Shown here in pieces: positions 1 to 5,370 of a DNA stretch of 5,441 bases (positions are counted from its first letter, which is position 1; each line of letters opens with the position of its first letter). The stretch comes from Synechococcus sp. CO36386bin_37. GTDB lineage: Bacteria > Cyanobacteriota > Cyanobacteriia > PCC-6307 > Cyanobiaceae. Both the position numbers and the translations under genes were made by a program. Where the stretch lies: NCBI GenBank assembly GCA_011525445.1, contig WTGE01000328.1, forward strand, positions 1-5,441, given 5' to 3'. Under the pieces are notes generated by a model. It made no database searches and was not told the DNA's origin. It saw nothing but the letters and a program-made list of their open reading frames with translations.

Positions 1-524
1 CAGCCAATCAAGATGCATATACACCCAAATTGTTGGACATGAAAACAAGGTGAAATCCATTGATGAAGCTTTCTTTCTATGGCGCTACATCAGGTGAAGT
101 GAACCGACCAGAATCACATTGACAGTGATGCTTGTTGAGCTAAGTTGGCAAACTAACAACAGGGCCAAACCTCAACACGGCTAGCACTGAAGGGTTTCCC
201 GTGAACGGGGACCACTGAAACGTCAGCTGAGCAACCCAAACAAGGGCGAAGATGTCATTGGAGATAGGAACCAACTGCATCACTCAGTTCAACGATGTTA
301 ATAAAGCCATCACTTGAAGAGAGAAATGACTCACATTGCGACTTGGAAAGCCTGAGCTACTGGATCAGCTGATAGGAGCAACATCAATGCTGATACAGGA
401 GAACATCTGAGCACCCTCAATCAGTCGAAACGGATCTTATGGTATGAGCTCCGAAACTTATCCGAATAAAGCAGGGGCAAAGGAGATTAAAACCGTTGAT
501 GAGATTACCTACAAGGACATAAAA
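1..524. other. Gene-poor stretch with no supported gene
   Basis: All six frames are broken by frequent stops. The longest short frames are a 46-codon minus-strand frame (280-140) and a 25-codon plus-strand frame (295-372); neither has a Shine-Dalgarno site, a recognisable motif or a supporting neighbour. One plus-strand frame (2-97) and one minus-strand frame (60-1) stay open to the window edge, so the end of a neighbouring gene could reach in, but 20-31 open codons are expected by chance. The only visible structure is a pair of small hairpins near 193-226. I see no terminal inverted repeats, tRNA or CRISPR pattern. The stretch may be a genuine spacer or a decayed gene. Confidence 0.5.
193..226. 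repeat. Two adjacent small hairpins
   Basis: GGTT-T-CCCG (193-201) pairs with CGGGGACC (206-213) around the four-base loop TGAA, leaving one bulged T and one G-T pair. Directly after it CTGA (215-218) pairs with TCAG (223-226) around AACG. No T-run follows on either strand, so this is not a normal intrinsic terminator. It could belong to an unannotated small RNA or be chance; it does not match the Yfr1 loop sequence known from picocyanobacteria. Confidence 0.3.
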
Positions 525-701
525 TCAAGCGGCTTCAACTTGAACACTGAGCTCATTGAGATCCGTAAAAGCCTGTCCATCTTCGATGTCATAGAGCTTA
601 TAAAGAGCCATCACAGCTTCTTCCCATTTCTCGTTTTCAACGGACTCCAAAAATTGTTGAAAAACCAACACATTGACAACTTCAAGATCAGCAGAAGTCA
701 T
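525..701 (-). CDS. Small acidic hypothetical protein, 58 aa
   Basis: I do not recognise the family. Starting at the ATG at 701, the minus strand encodes 58 residues (MTSADLEVVN ... LSVQVEAA). It is acidic, rich in Glu, Leu and Val, and looks like a compact helical soluble protein with a central ESVENEKWEEAVMALYKLY segment. Codon choice is ordinary for a cyanobacterial gene. A 94-codon frame on the opposite strand (444-728) overlaps it, but that product is Lys/Ile/Phe-rich and looks like a mirror image of this one. The minus frame extends upstream to 815, but those extra 38 residues are Phe/Leu/Cys-rich and look untranslated. There is no Shine-Dalgarno site; a TACAAT -10-like box lies at 727-722, without a convincing -35. 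It is transcribed away from the TVP38-type gene. The strand is an inference from composition. Confidence 0.5.
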   Translation of the reverse strand: MTSADLEVVNVLVFQQFLESVENEKWEEAVMALYKLYDIEDGQAFTDLNELSVQVEAA

Positions 702-916
702 ATTAGTGTGATTAAAGATACATTGTAACGTCAATTTTGCAAGCAAATTCAATCTAAACCCTAAGAAATTCCATAAATTATAGAAAAGACACCTCAAGCT
801 ACCGCAAGGAATCAAAAACAGATAGCTGACGAAGCTTTATATCAAAGCGATGCGCAGAAGAGTTACAGGCTCGCGAAGCCATTCAAAAGACATGTTCATC
901 GAAGCTATAACATCAC

Positions 917-1633
917 ATGGAAGATCAGGATCAAAGTGAGAACACACAAACCACCGATACAAAAGTGATCCGGAGCCGTCATTCAACCGTGAAGCGATTT
1001 CGCAAAATCATTGGAATCACAGCTCTGATAGCAGTCGCTGTGGTTTTGGTCCACCTGGCCCACACCCACGCCCTTGATCCACTGAGAGCAAGAGTGGCAA
1101 CCATGGGCCCCTGGGCACCACTTGGGATCGTGGCCTTGAGAGGCATCAGCATCATTTTGCCTGCTTTACCCAGCACGGCTTATTCGATACTGGCAGGGGC
1201 TCTTCTTGGCTTTGAAACAGGTCTGATCACAATCGTTGTGACCGATCTAGTGTTTTGCCAACTCGCGTTTGGCATCGCGAAACGTTATGGAAAAAAACCA
1301 GTGAAAGCTCTGGTTGGTGAACAGGCAAGCCAACGAATCGAAAGTTTCAGTGAATCGCAAATTGAAAAGAATCCTCTCCTGCTCACTGGACTGCTCATGA
1401 CAGGTTTGTTCGATTTCGTCAGTTATGCCGCTGGCCTGGGAGGCACACGATGGAAAACATTTACCCCTGCGCTTGTGATCAGCATCGCCTTGAGCTCTCC
1501 TCCGATCGTAGCCCTCGGAGCTGGAGTATTCAATGGAGGGAAAATAATGCTAATCGTTGCCTCGGTGGGAATTTTAGCCCTAGCAATAATAACTGCAGTG
1601 GTCAAAAACTATCAAAAATCAAAACAATTATGA
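917..1633 (+). CDS. TVP38/TMEM64 family (VTT domain) inner-membrane protein
   Basis: This is a 238-residue polytopic membrane protein of the TVP38/TMEM64 family (DedA superfamily, VTT domain), a group implicated in lipid scrambling or membrane homeostasis. A charged N-terminus (residues 1-30) precedes a first helix at about 31-50. The first conserved hairpin follows, with LPALPST (81-87) and AGALLGFETG (93-102), then a membrane stretch to about 121 and the basic KRYGKK. Residues 152-176 hold the second signature, NPLLL ... FDFVSYAAGLGG, and two more hydrophobic segments cover about 184-205 and 210-229. The length is normal for the family. The Arg and Pro that usually sit just before the FD-VSYAAG motif are absent here (LLMTGLFDF). 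No good Shine-Dalgarno site precedes the ATG. A TATAAC box at 906-911 is so close that, if used, the transcript would be nearly leaderless. The gene converges on the psaK cluster. Substrate unknown. Confidence 0.88.
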   Translation: MEDQDQSENTQTTDTKVIRSRHSTVKRFRKIIGITALIAVAVVLVHLAHTHALDPLRARVATMGPWAPLGIVALRGISIILPALPSTAYSILAGALLGFETGLITIVVTDLVFCQLAFGIAKRYGKKPVKALVGEQASQRIESFSESQIEKNPLLLTGLLMTGLFDFVSYAAGLGGTRWKTFTPALVISIALSSPPIVALGAGVFNGGKIMLIVASVGILALAIITAVVKNYQKSKQL

Positions 1634-1662
1634 TTGGTACGTCAAAATGAGAATCCCAATCA
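1613..1662 (-). terminator. Probable terminator of the psaK cluster
   Basis: A perfect 7-base inverted repeat, TGATTGG (1631-1637) and CCAATCA (1656-1662), encloses an 18-base loop. Read on the minus strand, the hairpin is followed by TAATTGTTTTGATTTTTG (1630-1613), a T-rich tail of the kind that releases RNA polymerase. It begins 11 bases after the stop of the 39-residue microprotein. The plus-strand arm starts on the stop codon of the TVP38-type gene, and no T-run follows in that direction, so it fits minus-strand transcripts best. The stem has only three G-C pairs and the loop is long, so confidence is moderate. Confidence 0.4.
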
Positions 1663-1673
1663 AGCTTAGGTTG

Positions 1674-1793
1674 TCAACTAGAAAATTTAATCTCTGAGAT
1701 ATCCAACAGAAGCCAGCCTAAGAAACCAATAGCATTTAACGCTATCACAAAAAGCCAAAGCTTCCAAGGCTGGTTTTTGTTTATAGGAACCAT
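1674..1793 (-). CDS. Single-helix membrane microprotein, 39 aa, downstream of psaK
   Basis: This open frame encodes 39 residues and I recognise no family. The ATG lies 11 bases after the psaK stop on the same strand, a spacing typical of genes in one operon. The product begins MVPINKNQPWK, continues with one clear transmembrane helix at about residues 12-30 (LWLFVIALNAIGFLGWLLL), and ends in a short mixed-charge tail (DISEIKFSS). Three tryptophans, two of them near the membrane borders, and the small Gly/Ala/Asn residues inside the helix look like a selected membrane protein rather than chance. By the positive-inside rule the N-terminus would face the cytosol (stroma side). Size and shape resemble the one-helix subunits of photosystems and cytochrome b6f, but it does not match PsaI, PsaJ, PsaM, PsaX, PetG, PetL, PetM, PetN or the small Psb subunits as I remember them. 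There is no strong Shine-Dalgarno site. A hairpin and T-rich tract follow its stop. Confidence 0.62.
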   Translation of the reverse strand: MVPINKNQPWKLWLFVIALNAIGFLGWLLLDISEIKFSS

Positions 1794-1804
1794 CCGGTCA
1801 ATTC

Positions 1805-2062
1805 TCAAAGAAGACCTTGAGCTCCAACACCTAGAATGACGCCGAAGCCAATCACGTGCCCCAAACTGGTTGTAGCAACAAGGGCCTCTAATCCTAAACC
1901 ACCAAAATATTTGGGGTTAGGTAGTTGAGTACCTGATCCAGGTTTGAAAATCTTTGTACCTATGAAAATTGCAAAGATATTGCATGCAATCATCAAAATG
2001 GCAACCTTTGGTGACCAACTGAAAGTAGCAGGAGGAGCAAATGTCAAAAGAAGTGAATGCAT
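1805..2062 (-). CDS. psaK: Photosystem I reaction centre subunit PsaK
   Basis: PsaK is a small two-helix subunit on the outer edge of photosystem I in the thylakoid membrane. It binds chlorophyll and carotenoid and helps couple outer antennae to the reaction centre. The 85-residue product has the usual length and clear family signatures: SWSPKVAILMIACN at 15-28 opening the first helix (about 18-35), a short loop with QLPNPKYFGG (46-55), and the second helix (about 57-79) with ATTSLGHVIGFGVILG (63-78). The first 8 or so residues (MHSLLLTF) correspond to the short presequence that is removed in other cyanobacteria. The ATG is the only plausible start, because a stop lies 14 codons upstream in frame with no start codon between. 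No Shine-Dalgarno site or convincing promoter is visible. Tiny membrane-protein frames lie 95 bases upstream and 11 bases downstream on the same strand. Confidence 0.95.
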   Translation of the reverse strand: MHSLLLTFAPPATFSWSPKVAILMIACNIFAIFIGTKIFKPGSGTQLPNPKYFGGLGLEALVATTSLGHVIGFGVILGVGAQGLL

Positions 2063-2157
2063 GGTGACAAAAGTGGAGGGCGCATCATGAGTCCAAAACG
2101 ATCAGCTGGAACCATTTCTTAAAAAGGCTTCAAATGAACACACTTCAGAACAGACGA

Positions 2158-2256
2158 CTAGTGGTTGGATCCATCACCCGACAGACCACGTCGAACAAGA
2201 AATTGAGTGAGCGCTAGAAGCCCAAGCAGAAAGCTGGCTGCAATGAATAAATTCAT
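2158..2256 (-). CDS. Single-helix membrane microprotein, 32 aa, upstream of psaK
   Basis: This short frame encodes 32 residues and I recognise no family. It starts MNLFIAASFLLG, has one hydrophobic helix at about residues 3-21 ending TQFLV, and then a basic turn (RRG) and a short polar tail ending GDGSNH. The RR pair after the helix would place the C-terminus in the cytosol. The layout (helix, RR, short hydrophilic tail) is typical of small subunits or regulators of membrane complexes. It lies 95 bases upstream of psaK on the same strand, so the two may share a transcript, but the spacing also allows a separate psaK promoter. It is divergent from the L,D-transpeptidase gene, with 72 bases between the start codons. 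No Shine-Dalgarno site precedes the ATG, which is common in picocyanobacteria. Its shortness is the main doubt. Confidence 0.5.
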   Translation of the reverse strand: MNLFIAASFLLGLLALTQFLVRRGLSGDGSNH

Positions 2257-2280
2257 ACCGACACATGCGCGCACCACACT

Positions 2281-2286
2281 TTGACA
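2281..2286 (+). promoter_or_regulatory. Possible -35 box for the L,D-transpeptidase gene
   Basis: TTGACA here is a perfect match to the sigma-70 -35 consensus and lies 42 bases before the preferred ATG, in the divergent spacer. No good -10 box sits 16-18 bases downstream; the nearest candidate, CATGAT at 2308-2313, is 21 bases away. It is therefore only a weak promoter candidate. It also explains why an upstream TTG start at the same place is probably accidental. Confidence 0.2.
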
Positions 2287-2328
2287 GGCAAGAGCAATAA
2301 ATCTCGCCATGATGTGGTCACTAGCTCA

Positions 2329-2994
2329 ATGGTCATGCGTAAAATAGCGATATTGATGGTTGCAACCTCAGCGGTCTTAGCTGCAGGTTGCAACCGTCAA
2401 TCGACGACAACATCAAAAGACAGGAATCAAGAACAAGTTTCAGTCAAAATAGAACTTGATCAAGTATCGACAGTAAACAGCAAAGGGAGTGCAGATTGGA
2501 ATGGAAAAGCCCATCAATTCATGGTCGGATATGGAAAATATGGAATTGGATGCGTCGGATCAACCTTTGAGGAGGGGGTAACTCCACTGGGCAAATTCAA
2601 AGTGAATGCAATTCTTAGCGAAAATAAATTTGAAATGGATGAGACTCTGATAAAAACATCAGGACGTACAAAGGACTATTTGGCTAATCATCTATTTAAG
2701 AATATGAGTTCAATCGATTTCAAAGGTGATGGAGAAACGGGTGAGTACGGTTCAGGGTATATCAGTTTAACGCCTGTTCCACCTACTCCACAACCGTTTG
2801 ACTTCAATACATACAAGGGTATTTTTCGATGGTATAGCTTTGCGATTCATGGAACCAACGACGAATCACGTATTGGGAAAAAAGTAACCGGAGGCTGCAT
2901 CAACATGGCCAACAACGAAATTGACAAACTGATACAAAATATAAAGCTGGGCGATGAAGTCGTTATCACATCTCGACAACCCTGCACAAACTAG
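2329..2994 (+). CDS. YkuD-type L,D-transpeptidase, predicted lipoprotein
   Basis: L,D-transpeptidases make 3-3 cross-links in peptidoglycan or attach proteins to it, outside the cytoplasmic membrane, with a catalytic cysteine. From the ATG at 2329 the product has 221 residues. A hydrophobic N-terminus (about residues 5-20) ends in the lipobox-like LAAGC, with the lipid-accepting Cys at 21. The YkuD domain follows: GVTPLGKF (83-90) is the usual substrate-side motif, and the catalytic block is FAIHGTNDES with His174, then TGGCINM with Cys190. The 16-residue His-to-Cys spacing fits the family pattern. The family usually has Arg after GCI/V; here it is Asn192. The frame extends upstream to a TTG at 2281, but starting there would bury the signal peptide 16 residues inside. 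A second Met two codons on (2335) is also possible. No clear Shine-Dalgarno site decides between them. It ends 112 bases before the GAPDH gene, with no obvious terminator. Confidence 0.8.
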   Translation: MVMRKIAILMVATSAVLAAGCNRQSTTTSKDRNQEQVSVKIELDQVSTVNSKGSADWNGKAHQFMVGYGKYGIGCVGSTFEEGVTPLGKFKVNAILSENKFEMDETLIKTSGRTKDYLANHLFKNMSSIDFKGDGETGEYGSGYISLTPVPPTPQPFDFNTYKGIFRWYSFAIHGTNDESRIGKKVTGGCINMANNEIDKLIQNIKLGDEVVITSRQPCTN

Positions 2995-3078
2995 ATCGAA
3001 ATTGGCCGTAAGCTGCCAGCAGAAATCAAACCATGTGAGCATACTCCAATACAGTGATGCAATGTATTCATCAGTTCC

Positions 3079-3084
3079 TATAAC
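3079..3084 (+). promoter_or_regulatory. Possible -10 box for the GAPDH gene
   Basis: TATAAC lies 22 bases before the GAPDH start codon and would give a leader of about 16 bases. No recognisable -35 hexamer sits 16-18 bases upstream, so this rests on one hexamer only. An AAGG (3093-3096) lies ten bases before the ATG and may act as a weak ribosome binding site. Confidence 0.2.
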
Positions 3085-3094
3085 TAGTTTTTAA

Positions 3095-4108
<1,014 letters not shown>

Positions 4109-4141
4109 TTCTATTGTAAATCAATCAGACAAAAACTTTAC

Positions 4142-4183
4142 TTGGATCTGAACAGTTGATATTGATCTATATCCTGAATCCAA
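4142..4183. repeat. Two-part inverted repeat downstream of the GAPDH gene
   Basis: TTGGAT (4142-4147) pairs with ATCCAA (4178-4183), and inside it GATAT (4158-4162) pairs with ATATC (4169-4173) around TGATCT. An asymmetric internal loop separates the two stems. It lies 33 bases after the GAPDH stop, a natural place for an RNA 3' end. There is no T-run behind it on either strand, so it could be a processing or stabilising structure rather than an intrinsic terminator. Confidence 0.35.
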
Positions 4184-4253
4184 CCAAACACATCAGAAAA
4201 TCGTAAGCAATACCACAAGATTGCAATAGCATATAAAAAACAAAACGAAGAAT

Positions 4254-4281
4254 TTGATTGAAATCACATGACCTTTAGATA
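4254..4281 (+). promoter_or_regulatory. Possible promoter of the 83-residue gene
   Basis: TTGATT (4254-4259) and TAGATA (4276-4281) are separated by 16 bases and resemble sigma-70 -35 and -10 boxes. They would give a leader of about 40 bases before the ATG at 4331. In DNA this AT-rich such matches arise easily, so support is weak. Confidence 0.25.
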
Positions 4282-4330
4282 AATGCATGCAAAAATATTG
4301 CGGATTAATCCAAAATGATGACCAAGGATC

Positions 4331-4582
4331 ATGGCACAAACACCTGACTTCAATTCTGCACGTGAAAAAAGAGCTCGATTTGGAAAGATTTTCTCAGCAC
4401 GAGTCGAGAAACTTGTGGATGATTTGAAAGTCATGGCGAAAACAGCCAATTTAGAGATCTATGAATTCGACGATGAATTGGTTAAAAAACTATTCATTGA
4501 ACTGGCTAAACAATTTCAAGCCACCGCTAATCGCTTCGGGGTAGAGTTTGAAATCATGATCGATGGTGAGCAGGTCCGTTGA
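4331..4582 (+). CDS. Small charged hypothetical protein, 83 aa
   Basis: I do not recognise this family. The product is soluble and rich in Lys, Glu, Phe and Ala, without signal peptide or membrane segment. A basic N-terminal stretch (SAREKRARFGKIF, residues 9-21) runs into a probable long helix to about 39. A second amphipathic helix covers about 47-68 (DDELVKKLFIELAKQ and onward). The end, FGVEFEIMIDGEQVR (69-83), looks like a beta strand and turn. This helix-helix-strand shape and the even charge pattern suggest a real folded protein. AAGGA lies two bases before the ATG, closer than usual for a ribosome binding site. The gap of over 200 bases from the GAPDH stop suggests its own promoter. 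It is followed five bases on by a large inverted repeat. Confidence 0.75.
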   Translation: MAQTPDFNSAREKRARFGKIFSARVEKLVDDLKVMAKTANLEIYEFDDELVKKLFIELAKQFQATANRFGVEFEIMIDGEQVR

Positions 4583-4586
4583 CGTA

Positions 4587-4638
4587 TCAGATTTAAGGTC
4601 ATTAAAGCCATAAAGTTTTGTTGGCATTAATTATCTGA
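4587..4638. repeat. Composite inverted repeat after the 83-residue gene
   Basis: Three nested arms pair in register: TCAGAT (4587-4592) with ATCTGA (4633-4638), ATTAA (4601-4605) with TTAAT (4627-4631), and GCCA (4607-4610) with TGGC (4622-4625). An A-A mismatch and an asymmetric internal loop interrupt the stem, and the apical loop has 11 bases. It begins five bases after the stop codon. It probably marks the 3' end of that transcript or controls the next gene, but no T-run follows it, so it is not a textbook intrinsic terminator. Confidence 0.45.
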
Positions 4639-4750
4639 ACCAAATGAATTCGATAACAAAACACCAATACCAAAGAAATAATAAAGCTAGATTGATTTTC
4701 GTAAAGCCATCGCCTCAATCACTAAAAATCATCTTAAATTTTTCGGAGTG

Positions 4751-4758
4751 AAGGAAAG
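4751..4758 (+). promoter_or_regulatory. Ribosome binding site deciding the start of the 65-residue gene
   Basis: AAGGAAAG lies four bases before the ATG at 4763 and is the best Shine-Dalgarno-like site in the window. It overlaps the first codons of a longer version starting at the GTG at 4748, so it argues for the ATG. Confidence 0.5.
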
Positions 4759-4762
4759 AAAC

Positions 4763-4960
4763 ATGGAAACAGTCAAGAAAGCGCCATCCTGCTTTATGCA
4801 CTGGTCCGTACAAAAAGTAACTTCAAACCTCTATTCAGTCTCAGCAACAACAAACGGAATTCACTACGATCATGTTGGCAATTTCAAATCAGTGAGTGAA
4901 GCTCACACTGCTGGGAGGAGATATGCAGCAACACAATCTCATCAAAAAACACTAGCTTAA
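4763..4960 (+). CDS. Small hypothetical protein, 65 aa
   Basis: I do not recognise this family. From the ATG the product has 65 residues, basic and soluble, with no membrane segment. The central part, HWSVQKVTSNLYSVSATTNG (13-32), alternates polar and hydrophobic residues and is probably beta-strand. HYDHVGNFKSVSEAHTAG (34-51) then leads into a probable helix ending GRRYAATQSH. A strand-rich half followed by a helix containing an EA-x-x-x-G pattern recalls several tiny one-domain families, but I cannot name one. A GTG at 4748 in the same frame would add five residues, but the ribosome binding site at 4751-4758 favours the ATG. It stands alone, with 180 bases before and no gene close behind. 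A weak hairpin lies 25 bases after the stop. Confidence 0.7.
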   Translation: METVKKAPSCFMHWSVQKVTSNLYSVSATTNGIHYDHVGNFKSVSEAHTAGRRYAATQSHQKTLA

Positions 4961-4985
4961 TTTAGACATTAACATCGAGATAAGG

Positions 4986-5002
4986 GGCCTTTGCAGAAGG
5001 TC
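4986..5002 (+). repeat. Small hairpin after the 65-residue gene
   Basis: GGCCTT (4986-4991) pairs with AAGGTC (4997-5002) around TGCAG, with one G-T pair. A second short stem, TCGT (5001-5004) with ACGA (5011-5014), shares two bases with it, so both cannot form fully at once. There is no T-run, so terminator function is doubtful. Confidence 0.3.
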
Positions 5003-5059
5003 GTAAAAAGACGATTACTTAGTTAATTCATATCCCAATTCAGCACTTAATAGCACGGC

Positions 5060-5311
5060 TTATAAAGACTTTGAGTTGGAACGCAATCGCTTTCTTCGTT
5101 TGATAAAGCGACGAATTCTTGGCAAAATTACATAATCCATCATCGCGAAACTAAATAAACAAGGCCAAAATCCTTTCGCAAAAATTCTACAGATAAAACG
5201 TGAGTCATCAATTTGACAGATTACCAGCTCTGCAAACCAATAAAGAAATATTTTGAAGAGAAAATTCCTTGTCGATAACCATAACTCAGACTGTTGAAAC
5301 ACAATGGTCAA
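5060..5311 (-). CDS. Doubtful hydrophobic reading frame, 83 codons
   Basis: This frame opens with a TTG immediately after an in-frame TGA and has no ATG until residue 57, so a start is hard to defend. The product is rich in Phe, Trp, Cys and Arg. It has a hydrophobic stretch at about 16-32, a second around 48-63 (FWPCLFSFAMMDYVILP), and a strongly basic tail (RIRRFIKRRKRLR). That membrane-then-basic-tail shape is plausible for a real small membrane protein or for the C-terminal remnant of one. A T-rich strand also yields such sequences by chance. There is no Shine-Dalgarno site or recognisable family motif. Confidence 0.22.
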   Translation of the reverse strand: MTIVFQQSELWLSTRNFLFKIFLYWFAELVICQIDDSRFICRIFAKGFWPCLFSFAMMDYVILPRIRRFIKRRKRLRSNSKSL

Positions 5312-5343
5312 TCACAAATTTGAACCAATTTAATCCTACATGT

Positions 5344-5370
5344 AAGAAGCTTGATGGACCATGCTTTTTT
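5344..5370 (+). terminator. Possible intrinsic terminator on the plus strand
   Basis: AAGAAGC (5344-5350) pairs with GCTTTTT (5363-5369) with one G-T pair. The stem continues past a T-T mismatch with TG and CA, and it leads directly into a run of seven T (5365-5371), part of which also forms the stem. No plus-strand gene ends nearby; the closest stops at 4960. It would need an unannotated transcript to serve. Confidence 0.28.

Noticed and set aside
140..280. 46-codon minus-strand frame
   Set aside because: No ribosome binding site, no recognisable family, and it runs through the GC-rich hairpin at 193-213. One frame of this length is expected by chance in such a stretch.
1..443. Possible decayed transposase or lanthipeptide precursor
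   Set aside because: I looked for DDE-type motifs, terminal inverted repeats, target duplications and double-glycine leader motifs on both strands and found none.
777..969. Open plus frame of about 60 codons before and into the TVP38-type gene, in a different frame
   Set aside because: The stretch reads fairly protein-like (KQIADEALYQSDAQKSYRLA) but has no ATG, GTG or TTG start before it overlaps the real gene. At most it is a gene remnant.
1423..1650. Frames on both strands inside the end of the TVP38-type gene
   Set aside because: They overlap conserved membrane segments of a clear gene and have no independent support.
1749..1778. Apparent bidirectional terminator (AAAAAGCC ... GGCTGGTTTTT) just after psaK
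   Set aside because: It lies inside the 39-codon microprotein frame and pairs only AGCC with GGCT plus A/T runs. The codons there (Lys, Asn, Gln, Phe, Leu) explain the A and T runs better, and a stronger candidate lies beyond the frame at 1613-1662.
2281..2328. TTG start adding 16 residues to the L,D-transpeptidase
   Set aside because: It would put a polar, charged stretch in front of the lipoprotein signal peptide and reach to within 24 bases of the divergent microprotein start. The TTG coincides with a TTGACA hexamer.
4193..4288. 31-codon minus-strand frame with a hydrophobic product (MHLSKGHVISIKFFVLFF ...)
   Set aside because: It resembles a one-helix microprotein, but it is almost all Phe, Leu, Ile and Val from a T-rich strand, ends abruptly in the hydrophobic part, overlaps the inferred promoter of the next gene, and has no supporting neighbour.
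4644..4751. 35-codon plus-strand frame just before the 65-residue gene
   Set aside because: Its product is basic with no motif, it has no ribosome binding site, and it starts right after a large hairpin. Its end near the next start could suggest coupling, but the composition looks like translated AT-rich spacer.
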